From assembly GCF_023205015.1 (NCBI RefSeq), contig NZ_CP096258.1:992001-1056000 (forward strand): 64,000 bases of DNA, read 5' to 3'. A program made the position numbers and the translations under genes. Origin of the DNA: Providencia rettgeri. GTDB lineage: Bacteria > Pseudomonadota > Gammaproteobacteria > Enterobacterales > Enterobacteriaceae. The notes under the pieces are model-generated. The model did no database searches. It was not told the origin of the DNA and worked only from the letters and a program-made list of their open reading frames with translations. Within the stretch, counting starts at the first letter, position 1; every line of letters starts with the position of its first letter. This document shows positions 44,867 to 53,363 of this stretch, in pieces.

Positions 44867-45418
44867 TTAGTCGTAAGTTATATTAAATTTAATAATGGTA
44901 AAATAATCACCAGGTTCAGCTTCATTATCTAGGGTGTTTATTTCTGTTTCATATTTTAAAAAACTGGTTTTTGTTTTTTCATCAAAATAGATTGAGCTAT
45001 TTGAAATGGAATATGATTTGTTTGGAGGTAATAAATTATTTTTTTCATCATAAATATAAAGTAACACACCAGTTTTTGGTCCCGATAGTTTAATTGCGTC
45101 CATACGTGAGTCTTGTGGCGCAAAAAATTTAATGTTCATTCCTTTGTTATTATTAAATTTACTAATACAGTCATTTAACTTAATATTAAAAGGCTTTCTT
45201 GTTTCTGTTTTTTTTTCGTCAGTATTGGTTGTATTTGTAGATGCTGAGTTATAATCAATATATTGATATTGACTATCTGTTCCTATAGAGCATGGAGATG
45301 AAACAATATTTCCTTTCAAAAATGCTTCACCGCGAAAATCATTACTTTCTATATTTTCTATATAGGCAGAAGTATAATTAGCGAACAAAGTTATCCATAA
45401 AAGATATATTTTTTTCAT
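44867..45418 (-). CDS. Fimbrial subunit (MrpB position)
   Basis: This 183-aa exported pilin has a signal peptide (MKKIYLLWITLFANYTSA), the Cys pair (SSPCSIG and LNDCISKF) and C-terminal FTIIKFNITYD. Between the two Cys is an unusual Ser/Thr/Asn-rich stretch (residues 58-74: SASTNTTNTDEKKTETR). By position it matches MrpB/PapH-type anchors or a second shaft pilin. The stretch could be a glycosylation target. Confidence 0.8.
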   Translation of the reverse strand: MKKIYLLWITLFANYTSAYIENIESNDFRGEAFLKGNIVSSPCSIGTDSQYQYIDYNSASTNTTNTDEKKTETRKPFNIKLNDCISKFNNNKGMNIKFFAPQDSRMDAIKLSGPKTGVLLYIYDEKNNLLPPNKSYSISNSSIYFDEKTKTSFLKYETEINTLDNEAEPGDYFTIIKFNITYD

Positions 45419-45433
45419 AAAGAACCTTTTATA

Positions 45434-45451
45434 GGGAGGGGATTCCCTCCC
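45434..45451 (-). other. Hairpin between the major and second fimbrial subunits
   Basis: GGGAGGG-GATT-CCCTCCC forms a strong 7-bp G+C stem between the major pilin stop and the next gene. No T-run follows on the minus strand, so it is more likely an mRNA-stabilising or processing hairpin, or a partial attenuator, than a full terminator. Confidence 0.75.
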
Positions 45452-45459
45452 ATAAGGAA

Positions 45460-46011
45460 TTATTCGTAAGTAATTTTAAAGTCAGCAATAGAGTTGAATT
45501 CACCTTCTGTTACTGCTGTTGCAGTATCAATACGTTTTGCTAATGCGGTAAATTCTAAAACGTTTTCACCTTTTTTATTACGGATTTGACTCATAACTGA
45601 TTTAGCTTCATCAAATTTAAAATCCTTGATTTGAATGCCTACGTTACTTGCTGTACCTGTAGTACCTAAAAATTCCTTATTAGCACCTACATAACTTTTC
45701 CCGCCAAAGGTAATTTTGATATCCTTAACAGCGACCCAGTTACTGTCTTTATCTTTACTGAATTCATCAAAGTTACATTCTTTTAATTTGATAGAGATAT
45801 TTTTTTCAGCGGCATTACCAGCTTCTAATGAAGCACGAGAAAGTTGTCCAAAAGGAATTTCTTGTTTTACACTTTCAGATTCAATATTACATGGTGAGTT
45901 TACAACTTGCCCGCTAAAGTGTAATTCACCACCGTAGCCATTAGCTAAAGTGGAAGTAGATATAGTTGAAGCAGCAAATAAAAAAGCAATAGAAATTTTA
46001 TTCAATTTCAT
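45460..46011 (-). CDS. mrpA: Major fimbrial subunit (MrpA-like)
   Basis: This 183-aa type-1-like pilin has a signal peptide (cleaved near TLANGYGG), the Cys pair (NSPCNIES and LKECNFDEF) and the C-terminal IADFKITYE. First gene of the fimbrial operon, with a strong hairpin after it, so it should be the abundant shaft subunit. The N-terminal extension YGGELHFSGQVV is the donor strand that completes the neighbouring subunit. Confidence 0.9.
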   Translation of the reverse strand: MKLNKISIAFLFAASTISTSTLANGYGGELHFSGQVVNSPCNIESESVKQEIPFGQLSRASLEAGNAAEKNISIKLKECNFDEFSKDKDSNWVAVKDIKITFGGKSYVGANKEFLGTTGTASNVGIQIKDFKFDEAKSVMSQIRNKKGENVLEFTALAKRIDTATAVTEGEFNSIADFKITYE

Positions 46012-46354
46012 AATGTTACATCCTTAAAAAAGTAAATATCTCATTTCAATAGGTCTCTAAATAGAGGGACTGCTATCGAAATAAAAGTTAAATTTGATAA
46101 TCACAAAACACTTAACGTATTCATCAAATAGTTTTTAGCGTGGTCATTTCGACGAGGAGAATGTTACCCTTAATTTAAGTTTTTCGGAATAAAAATCTTC
46201 CGTTTTAATAAAAAACGAAATATTAATCTAATGTTGATTTTATATTAATGTTTTTTAATGTTTTTATTCTGAATTTGCTTTAATTGAAATGTTTTAATGT
46301 TTGTAGGTTTAAGGTATTTTAAGGTGATTTAATATGGTGGCGTGTTTTAGAAAT
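46012..46354. promoter_or_regulatory. Leader and promoter region of the fimbrial operon
   Basis: This very A+T-rich gap contains four copies of TAATGTT (46229, 46246, 46256, 46295) in the same orientation, a pattern like the direct repeats bound by ToxR-type regulators. An imperfect inverted repeat ATTTC-A-ATAG / CTAT-C-GAAAT near 46043-46082 falls in the transcribed leader. No invertible-promoter repeats like those of mrp in Proteus and no recombinase gene are seen. Confidence 0.4.
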
Positions 46355-46393
46355 AAAAAAAGCATCAAGATATAAAATCTGGATGCTTTTTTT
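46355..46393 (-). terminator. Terminator of the MarT/FidL-like pair
   Basis: The stem AGCATC/GGATGCT flanked by A- and T-runs lies 8 bp past the FidL-like stop. It is T-tailed on both strands. Confidence 0.9.
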
Positions 46394-46400
46394 CCACTAA

Positions 46401-46883
46401 TTAGATAGTGCAAATAAAAAGAGGAGAGAAATTCTCTTCAAAAATATAATTTTTATCGCTTAACCTTTTTATTTTTACAAAGTAAAGTTGATTAATTTCA
46501 GGTACTCCTCGAATATTGAACTTACCTTTCGCCTGGTCACCGGGATCTGTAAATATATTTTCTACGCGTAAAAAAAAATGATCACCTAAAGTTTCTTTTT
46601 TAATTAGGTACTTTCTGGAAATATTATAATTTTCCCCTTCGCTATTGATTCTTCCATTCATAACAAAAGTATGCTGGTCAGGTTTGTTTTCATTAGGAAT
46701 GACACTAAGCAGATAGTAGCCTTTTAAATCAGAGCGACTATCTGAGATGTTTATTTTTACAGTTGCCCTGCAGTTGGGAATGATGGGAGTATTAATGATG
46801 TGATAAGCATATAAACTTACAGAAACCAAAATTATAGCTATGGTTAGTAAGAATAATATTTTTACGGGTGATTTATCTGACAT
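46401..46883 (-). CDS. FidL-like membrane protein
   Basis: This 160-aa protein has one N-terminal membrane helix (about residues 6-28) and a beta-rich periplasmic domain with a Cys near each end (NCRATVKINIS and LFICTI). It overlaps the ToxR-like gene. FidL of Salmonella is encoded next to the ToxR-like regulator MarT, and ToxS plays the same helper role for ToxR; this protein is likely such a partner. ATG 46883 is chosen; a GTG four codons upstream is possible. Confidence 0.7.
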   Translation of the reverse strand: MSDKSPVKILFLLTIAIILVSVSLYAYHIINTPIIPNCRATVKINISDSRSDLKGYYLLSVIPNENKPDQHTFVMNGRINSEGENYNISRKYLIKKETLGDHFFLRVENIFTDPGDQAKGKFNIRGVPEINQLYFVKIKRLSDKNYIFEENFSPLFICTI

Positions 46884-47691
46884 AAAAATTCTCACAGCTC
46901 ACAGTTGTGTTATCTTTAGGTACAGTAGGGCAGTATGATAAAAACAAAAAGTTATCATATAAATTTTTATCATTGGCAATAATGCCTACATTATAATAAA
47001 AAACCGTTGCCGATTTTTTACAGTCGATATCTAGCTTAGTTAGTTCATTTTGAATTGTTTCAAAGCTGATTGTTGTGGTGTCTGGCTTATGATAACTATT
47101 TATGTAGCGGATACTGCATTGATCGATACGACCAACTTCAGGATATTCTGTTCGGCTTGCAAAGAAATAACTTTTAAATAGGTATAATAAGCAGAAAATA
47201 ATGAGTCCAATAAGTGAAATTTCAACATATCGGTTATTTAACATGTAGTTTTTTTTATTTCCAGCCGCTTGGGTTTGAGTACCTTCGAGCATTTCCGATG
47301 AAGGGGTTATTTCCAAGTCAGTAGTAAATAATAATTCATCACTATTATCATTTATTTCCTCACGCCCATTCTCAATTTTTAGGCCAGCAGAAAATTTAAA
47401 CCCAACTTTAGGTACAGTTGTGATAATTTCATCATCAGAAAAAGATGATAAATGGCGTCTGAGTACAGAAACACTACTATTTAGGTTATTATCAGAGACA
47501 ACTTGGTTATGTTCCTCCCAAACCCTGCGTAATATGGTTTCTCGGTCAACGATATCATGGTTGTTTTGCACTAAAACTAATAACAAGCGATTTAGCGTGG
47601 TCGTTAGCTTTAAGGCATCATTAATATCGTCGGTATATAACAGCCCCTGATGACTGTCATAATTAATATGATTATTAATCAAATAGTTCAT
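46873..47691 (-). CDS. ToxR/MarT-like membrane-bound transcription regulator
   Basis: This 272-aa protein has an N-terminal OmpR-type winged helix (about residues 15-105: RETILRRVWEEHN, NNLNSSVSVLRRHL, IITTVPKVGFKF), a linker, one membrane helix (157-178) and a periplasmic domain with several Cys. This is the layout of ToxR, CadC and MarT, which sense signals outside the membrane and bind DNA directly. The neighbouring fimbrial operon on the same strand is the likely target. Confidence 0.82.
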   Translation of the reverse strand: MNYLINNHINYDSHQGLLYTDDINDALKLTTTLNRLLLVLVQNNHDIVDRETILRRVWEEHNQVVSDNNLNSSVSVLRRHLSSFSDDEIITTVPKVGFKFSAGLKIENGREEINDNSDELLFTTDLEITPSSEMLEGTQTQAAGNKKNYMLNNRYVEISLIGLIIFCLLYLFKSYFFASRTEYPEVGRIDQCSIRYINSYHKPDTTTISFETIQNELTKLDIDCKKSATVFYYNVGIIANDKNLYDNFLFLSYCPTVPKDNTTVSCENFYVR

Positions 47692-47989
47692 TTTTAGATT
47701 GATTCTATTTATAGTTAAAATATTTATATTATTTGAGTTTATACCTGTTATTTATGTTGTGTCAATTAAGCATATTTGGTGTAATTTTGAACTTGATTAA
47801 AAATCAAATGGTTATGTTTTTGTTTACGTATGCTATGTGTAAGAGAGGAAGCGTGGTTTGTTTTTCAGAATAATGCTATTTTTTAATGTTATTATAAAAT
47901 AGCTAATATAGGTAAAAGAAATTTCAAGATGAAACATTTTATGGGGGGGAAGTTATTAGGTCACTATTATTTTAGTGAAATCATGGTAT
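47692..47989. other. Intergenic region between the MarT-like gene and hpaC
   Basis: About 300 bp of A+T-rich DNA upstream of the ToxR-like gene, which must hold its promoter. No ORF or repeat was recognised. It is the border between the fimbrial and the hpa regions. Confidence 0.5.
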
Positions 47990-47990
47990 A

Positions 47991-48023
47991 TAAAAAAATA
48001 GCCCCAAAGATAAGAGGCTATTT
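47991..48023 (-). terminator. Terminator of hpaBC
   Basis: The stem AAATAGCC/GGCTATTT is followed by T-rich sequence on the minus strand (TTTTTTATATA), 20 bp past the hpaC stop. Confidence 0.85.
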
Positions 48024-48042
48024 AATCTAAATACTTTAGCAA

Positions 48043-48561
48043 TTAAGCGGTTGGCTCAAGTATTTGGTGCATAACAGGGTGGAATCTACGTTTGAAATAG
48101 ACTAAGCCATGGCCTTCATCACGTACAATGATTTGTTTCATTTCAACCATATAGACAGAATGCGTGCCAATATCTTGAACTTGTGTGATCTCACCTTCAA
48201 GGTTGGCAAGGGCATTTTTTAACAGGGGTTGCTGTAAAATACCACTTTCCCATACACTCCAGCCGAAACGCTCTTCCATCGTTGAACCTTTCATGCCTGC
48301 GAAATGGCATGCGAGGTCTTCTTGTTCATGGCTTAGCACGTTGACACACAGGCGGCCATTCTTTTGAAATACCGCATTCATAGCGCTATTGCGGTTAACA
48401 CAGACCATCAAAGTGGGTGGCGTATCTGTAACTGAACAGACTGCGGTAGCTGTGATTCCACAGCGACCCTCAGCCCCATCCGTGGTGACGATATTGACTG
48501 CTGCACCAAGACTTGCCATCGCATCTCTGAAACGCAGGCGATGTTCATTTTCTAAAGACAT
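48043..48561 (-). CDS. hpaC: 4-hydroxyphenylacetate 3-monooxygenase, reductase component
   Basis: This 172-aa flavin reductase supplies FADH2 to HpaB, using NADH. It has the flavin-reductase-like fold: FRDAMASLGAAVNIVTTDGAEG, GITATAVCSVTDTPPTLMVCVN, NGRLCVNVLS and LVYFKRRFH. GGAGGTC lies just before the ATG. It is the second gene of the hpaBC unit, 19 bp after hpaB. Confidence 0.95.
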   Translation of the reverse strand: MSLENEHRLRFRDAMASLGAAVNIVTTDGAEGRCGITATAVCSVTDTPPTLMVCVNRNSAMNAVFQKNGRLCVNVLSHEQEDLACHFAGMKGSTMEERFGWSVWESGILQQPLLKNALANLEGEITQVQDIGTHSVYMVEMKQIIVRDEGHGLVYFKRRFHPVMHQILEPTA

Positions 48562-48580
48562 TTTGACCTCCTGCTGCCGA

Positions 48581-50143
48581 TTATTTCAGCAGCGAATCTA
48601 ACTGATTAATATCATTGTTGTTATGCAGGTGTGGACGTTTCCATCCGTGTTGATCGTAGTCTGATAAACAGCGATCAACCATATCTGTCATGGCTTTCAT
48701 ATTGCCAGAACCGTATGCATGACGCAGACATTGCAGGCGAATTTCATCTTGGCTCCCTGCGTAGTTAATTTCATACAGTTCGTGGCGGCCACCAAATTCA
48801 CTACCGATTGCATCCCACATAAGTTTAAGGATCTTGATACGTTCAACGTGATCCATCCCATTAGAGCCGCGAACATATTTAGCTAAATACTTATCAATTT
48901 CTGGATTATTCATATCACGAACGCTTGATGGTAGGTAAATCAGGCCACTTGTCACGTTACTTTCAATGATATTCTTGATTTTGGTGTAAGCCATTGGTGC
49001 CATAACACGGTAAGTTTGGATGGCTTGTGTATCTGGTAGATAAGCACCGCCTTCCCATGCTTGCGCTTCAGAGGTCATTGCATCGGTTAATGACCAGAAC
49101 AGATTGCGCCACGCGACCACTTCACCGAGATCGGCCTGTACACCACGGAAATCAATAACACCTGTACATTCTAAACTTTTTTGTAACAATCCGGTAATGA
49201 AGTCTAATTTAACCGCTAAGCGGACACAAGCTTGTAATGGGAATAAACGTGCAAAACCACCTTGAACTGCCCAATTACGTGCACGGTCGAAATCACGATA
49301 AATTAGCACGTTTTCCCATGGGATTAACACGTGATCCATAACGAGAATGGCATCATTCTCATCGAAACGGCTTGATAATGGGTAATCAAATGGTGCGCCA
49401 GTGGCACCAGCCACTAATTCATAAGATGCACGTGAGATTAACTTCACGCCATCTGCATCCATTGGTGCAACAAACATCAGGGCAAAGTCAGGGTTATCGC
49501 CCATCACTTGTGCGGAACCAAAACCGATAAAATTGTAATGCGTCAATGCCGAGTTAGTCGCAACGACTTTGGCTCCACTGACAATAATCCCTGCATCTGT
49601 TTCTTTTTCGAGTTTGATATAAACATCTTTCACTTCATCAGCAGGCTTATGGCGGTCGATTGGCGGGTTAACAATCGCATGGTTAAAGTACAGGCCGCTT
49701 TCTTGAATGCGCTTGTACCAATTGCGCGCGTTATCTGCAAATTGACCATAATATTCAGGGTTTGCACCTAAACAGCTGGCGAATGCCGCCTTATAGTCTG
49801 GAGTGCGTCCCATCCATCCGTAGCTCTGACGTGACCAATCTGCGATAGCGTCACGCTGTTGGCGCAGTTCATCGGCACTTTTAGCGAAGCGGAAGAATTT
49901 GTGAGTGTATCCACCGTTGCCTGTGTCGGTGTTCCAGCAAAGTTGGTCATGAGTCGTTTTATCATGAAGCGCATCATATAATTGTCCTATAGAAGCAGCT
50001 GAATTACGAAAAGCAGGGTGAGTGGTGACGTCTTTTACGCGCTCGCCATAAATATAGATTTCGCGGCCATCTTGTAAGCTTTTTAAATATTCTTGGCCAT
50101 TAAAAGGGCGTTTAGCATCGGAACGAAAATCTTCTGGTTTCAT
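48581..50143 (-). CDS. hpaB: 4-hydroxyphenylacetate 3-monooxygenase, oxygenase component
   Basis: This 520-aa flavin-dependent monooxygenase hydroxylates 4-hydroxyphenylacetate to 3,4-dihydroxyphenylacetate, with FADH2 delivered by HpaC. The protein begins MKPEDFRSDAKRPFNGQEYLKSLQDGREIY and contains THYNFIGFGSAQV and RARNWAVQGG, as in E. coli HpaB. Length equals the E. coli protein (520). It is separated from hpaA by 522 bp, so it has its own promoter, activated in E. coli W by HpaA. Confidence 0.96.
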   Translation of the reverse strand: MKPEDFRSDAKRPFNGQEYLKSLQDGREIYIYGERVKDVTTHPAFRNSAASIGQLYDALHDKTTHDQLCWNTDTGNGGYTHKFFRFAKSADELRQQRDAIADWSRQSYGWMGRTPDYKAAFASCLGANPEYYGQFADNARNWYKRIQESGLYFNHAIVNPPIDRHKPADEVKDVYIKLEKETDAGIIVSGAKVVATNSALTHYNFIGFGSAQVMGDNPDFALMFVAPMDADGVKLISRASYELVAGATGAPFDYPLSSRFDENDAILVMDHVLIPWENVLIYRDFDRARNWAVQGGFARLFPLQACVRLAVKLDFITGLLQKSLECTGVIDFRGVQADLGEVVAWRNLFWSLTDAMTSEAQAWEGGAYLPDTQAIQTYRVMAPMAYTKIKNIIESNVTSGLIYLPSSVRDMNNPEIDKYLAKYVRGSNGMDHVERIKILKLMWDAIGSEFGGRHELYEINYAGSQDEIRLQCLRHAYGSGNMKAMTDMVDRCLSDYDQHGWKRPHLHNNNDINQLDSLLK

Positions 50144-50665
50144 GTCTACCTCGTTATCTCACAATGAGGGCTTGCATTGATAGGGCACAAAGGCTGCAAG
50201 CTAAATATGTTAATTTTATGTTTGTTTTGTGTTTCTTAATTGAATCGCTTTACGAGGAGGTTTTAAAGAGACTTTCTAAAGGTTCACTGGTACTTTTCGT
50301 TGAAAGGCGATTTTTGTGGGAGAAATGTGATCATCTCGATGTTTTAATATTAATATAATGCTTTATGGTGTATATAACGTATTGATTGTAATTGTTAAGT
50401 TGGTTTATTTCTATGTTAATGTTGTATTTTGTTTTAGTATGTTATTGTTCTTTTTTTAACCTGATAATTCACTTTTAGTTAAGCACTGTTGGCATTTTTA
50501 TAAAATTAAAACAAAATGTATAAAACATCAAAAATGTTTTTAAAATGTAAAATATTTTGAGGGGTGATAGTTTGTAGGGACAGAGGAAAGATGGTTTGAT
50601 ATGTAAATAGAGAGGCTTGATGATTTTTTATCTAAATATAAGAATAAAATCACTAAGGATCTCTT
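50144..50665. promoter_or_regulatory. Promoter region of hpaBC
   Basis: This 522-bp A+T-rich gap between hpaA and hpaB has no ORF of note. It contains a CRP-like site (50323-50344) with a perfect left half and a poor right half: AAATGTGATC then ATCTCGATGTTT. In E. coli W the hpaBC promoter depends on HpaA and on CRP; the site would fit that scheme. An HpaA operator cannot be recognised by eye. Confidence 0.5.
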
Positions 50666-51556
50666 TTAATGAATATTTTGTTCTCGCCATAGGCTCGGAG
50701 AGCACCCGACTAACCGGTTAAAAAACCGCGCAAAATAGGCGGGGTCTTTGAAACCGAGTTGGTAAGCAATCTCAGAAACAGGGCTATCGGAAAATAACAA
50801 CATTCGTTTAGCTTCACGTAATATTCGGTCAAAAATCAATCTTTTCGGTGGCCGGTTAGCAAACCGCCGGCACATATCTTTAAGGCGTGACTCTGTGACA
50901 TCAAGTTTTTTGGCATATTCAGGTACTGCAAGGTGTTCATGATAATGCAAGTCAATAAGCTGATTAAACCGCTGGAATAGACGATGTTCGCCTCTAACCC
51001 CCGTTGTTGGGTGTTCATCAAGTGGAATCGAGCGCAGCAGAAACGTAAATAACGCTTGGGCTAAAGAAGCGAGGGCTTGGTCTTTACCTATATAGTTATT
51101 AGCCGATTCACGTGCCATCAATGCCCAGTAATGGTTAAAGGTATCGATATCATCAGGTTTATCAGCAACAGATAAACATATAGCTGGAATATCCACTAAG
51201 TCGGGATTTGCTGGGTATAACGACCCCAGTAATGGCGTAATTAAATCCTGTCTTACGGTTAATACATGGCCATCAGTGTCTTCTTGAGTGAAAAATGCAT
51301 GGGCAACGGATGGAGGCGTAAGAATAAATAATGGGGCTTGAACGGAATAGCGCGACTCATCGAGCTGCAAAGTAATATGGCCCGTAACCAAATAGTGCAA
51401 TTGGAAGAAACCGTCATGGCGATGCGCTTGCATATCACGACCAAAGAAGGCCGCCATATTGCCAAAGGTTTGGTAATGGACGTCGTCGGTGCCTTGGGTT
51501 TCGTCGTAGTCTGTACTGATGTCAATATTCGTAATTAAAGTTGAGTTACCCTTCAT
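50666..51556 (-). CDS. hpaA: AraC-family activator HpaA
   Basis: This protein of about 296 aa is the activator of hpaBC in the AraC/XylS family. It has an N-terminal cupin-like effector domain (AAFFGRDMQAHRHDGFFQLHYL, SVQAPLFILTPPSVAHAF in parts) and a C-terminal double HTH (about 195-295: YAKKLDVTESRLKDMCRRF, VSEIAYQLGFKDPAYFARFFNRLVGCSP). It recognises 4-hydroxyphenylacetate in E. coli. The start is uncertain: ATG 51556 (MKGNSTLIT) lies inside the edge of an ERIC repeat, and the in-frame extension to 51592 is ERIC sequence. The conserved part begins at NIDISTDYDE. Confidence 0.9.
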   Translation of the reverse strand: MKGNSTLITNIDISTDYDETQGTDDVHYQTFGNMAAFFGRDMQAHRHDGFFQLHYLVTGHITLQLDESRYSVQAPLFILTPPSVAHAFFTQEDTDGHVLTVRQDLITPLLGSLYPANPDLVDIPAICLSVADKPDDIDTFNHYWALMARESANNYIGKDQALASLAQALFTFLLRSIPLDEHPTTGVRGEHRLFQRFNQLIDLHYHEHLAVPEYAKKLDVTESRLKDMCRRFANRPPKRLIFDRILREAKRMLLFSDSPVSEIAYQLGFKDPAYFARFFNRLVGCSPSLWREQNIH

Positions 51557-51664
51557 TCTTCGGCTTGCAGCGTTGTTGGCCTCACAAGCCAACCCTAGTC
51601 ACATACTTCAGTATGCTCCTAGGGATTAGCTTGCTTGCCGCTTAGCTGCAACTCGAATTGCTCT
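51551..51664. repeat. ERIC repeat, copy A, at the hpaA start
   Basis: An enterobacterial repetitive intergenic consensus element: TTGCAGCGTTGTTGGC at one end, the core CCTAGTCACATACTTC-AGTATGCTCCTAGGGATTAGC, and GCTTGCCGCTTAGCTGCAACTCGAATTG at the other. It is an imperfect palindrome of about 114 bp whose left edge includes the predicted hpaA ATG. Confidence 0.9.
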
Positions 51665-51782
51665 TCATTCTTTGGCCCGCAGCGTTGTTGGCTTCACATG
51701 CTAACCCTAGTCACATACTCGTGTATGCTCCTAGGGATTAGCTTGCTTGCCGCCTAGCTGCAAGCCAAATTATTTTGAGCAA
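51665..51782. repeat. ERIC repeat, copy B, tandem to copy A
   Basis: A second ERIC element directly follows the first in the same orientation, with the core CCTAGTCACATACTCGTGTATGC and the end GCCGCCTAGCTGCAAGCCAAATTATTTTGA. The two copies are highly similar and fill the hpaX-hpaA gap. Confidence 0.9.
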
Positions 51783-51832
51783 TATCCATGGTTATTGAGT
51801 TACAGCACTCTAATTTATTAAACCTTACATTT

Positions 51833-53200
51833 TTAAGGTGTTGCCCTTGGTCTTGAGTTTTTCATTGGGATAGCAATGACTAACAGCGCGCCGACCACCA
51901 GCAAACCAGCCACAAAATAGAGGCCTGAGTTAAAGCTACCGGTTTGGTCTTTTAGCCAACCAATTAACAGTGGACTGACGGCAGAACCTATATTACCCGT
52001 TGCGTTGATAACCGCAATACCGATGGCACGAGCACGTAAACTGATTGATTGGTCTGGGGTTGTCCAGAACACGGCCATCGCAGTAAATGAACCCGTTGAG
52101 GCCATAATAATACCAATTAATTGAATGACGGGATGGCTTGTCATCGCAGCGAGAACCCAGCCGGCAGCCGCAAATAAATACGGTAAAGCGGTATGCATTT
52201 TCCGTTCTTGTAATCTATCAGAGCGACGACTCCAATAGATCATCCCGAGAATAGTACAAAATTGTGGGATAGCGGTTAATAGCCCAATCATGGCATTACT
52301 ACTGCCTTCATTGAAGCTTTGCATGATCTGCGGTGTCCAAATATTAATCGCACTTAATGTATTGGTTAAACAGAAATAAGCAACGGTGTACATCAAGATC
52401 ACTGGGGTGAAAATTTCTTTCCATAAGCTTTTGTTCTGCAATGCGGTATGGCTTTTGGAGCCATGCGGCTGCACAAGCTCTAGCTGATCTTGGTCCATCA
52501 TTTCTTGCAGTGTGTCTTTGTCTTCTTGGGTCAGCCATTTGGCTTTCTTTGGCGAATCATCAAGGTAGAACCAAACCAACACACCGAGGATCACGGATGG
52601 GAAGCCTTCCAGCAGGAACAGCCATTGCCAACCTTTTAGGTTTAAAATGCCATCCATACCTAGAATATAACCGGATGCGAGTGAACCGAATGCCATGGTG
52701 ACAGGCATCGCAATCATAAACAAAGCATTAGCACGAGCGCGGAAATAGGCCGGGAACCAGTAAGTCAGATAAACTAAAATCCCAGGTAGGAAGCCCGCCT
52801 CTGCGACTCCCACTAACATCCGCAGGACGTATAAGCTCGTTGGCCCTGTGGCAAACATGGTAGCCGTAGATGCGATCCCCCAAAGTACCATGATGGTGGC
52901 TATCCAACGGCGAGCGCCAACAATCCCCAACATAATGTTACTGGGAATACCAAAAATCACGTAAGTGGCGTAAAACAAGGTAGCCGCTAAGCCGAACATG
53001 GTGGACGTTAGACCGATGTCTTTCCCCATGGTTAGACCCGCAAAGCCAATATTAATACGGTCTAAGAAGGAAAAAACAAATAGCACAAATAAAAAAACAA
53101 TCAAACGTTTAAATAATTTATTAATTACCCGTTGCTGCGGCTCGGTTAAATTTTTATGTTGTTCAGCAGGGTTAGTGCTTGCAAGTTGTTGATTACTCAT
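51833..53200 (-). CDS. hpaX: 4-hydroxyphenylacetate MFS permease
   Basis: This 455-aa transporter of the anion:cation symporter branch of the MFS has twelve helices and DRINIGFAGLTMGKDIGL after the first helix, a signature of this branch (HpaX, GarP, tartrate and phthalate carriers). It imports 4-hydroxyphenylacetate across the inner membrane. Located between hpaI and hpaA as in E. coli, but followed by two ERIC repeats before hpaA. Confidence 0.92.
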   Translation of the reverse strand: MSNQQLASTNPAEQHKNLTEPQQRVINKLFKRLIVFLFVLFVFSFLDRINIGFAGLTMGKDIGLTSTMFGLAATLFYATYVIFGIPSNIMLGIVGARRWIATIMVLWGIASTATMFATGPTSLYVLRMLVGVAEAGFLPGILVYLTYWFPAYFRARANALFMIAMPVTMAFGSLASGYILGMDGILNLKGWQWLFLLEGFPSVILGVLVWFYLDDSPKKAKWLTQEDKDTLQEMMDQDQLELVQPHGSKSHTALQNKSLWKEIFTPVILMYTVAYFCLTNTLSAINIWTPQIMQSFNEGSSNAMIGLLTAIPQFCTILGMIYWSRRSDRLQERKMHTALPYLFAAAGWVLAAMTSHPVIQLIGIIMASTGSFTAMAVFWTTPDQSISLRARAIGIAVINATGNIGSAVSPLLIGWLKDQTGSFNSGLYFVAGLLVVGALLVIAIPMKNSRPRATP

Positions 53201-53363
53201 ATTGTAGGGCCCTCAATTCTTTCTTTTACAGATTATTATAGGTACAAGGGACGAGTAGGCAGTCATGGTGCTGTCTGCCCAATGTTGCGATATTGATTTC
53301 TTATTTATCTAATTAAGTTATTTGTCTGTAGGGTTAAAATTAACTTATTTAGAGATAGTGTAA

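Noticed and set aside
46012..46400. Invertible promoter as in the mrp operon of Proteus
   Set aside because: No pair of long flanking inverted repeats and no tyrosine recombinase gene next to the operon.
51557..51592. N-terminal extension of HpaA to an upstream in-frame start
   Set aside because: The added codons come from the ERIC repeat and have no counterpart in HpaA proteins.
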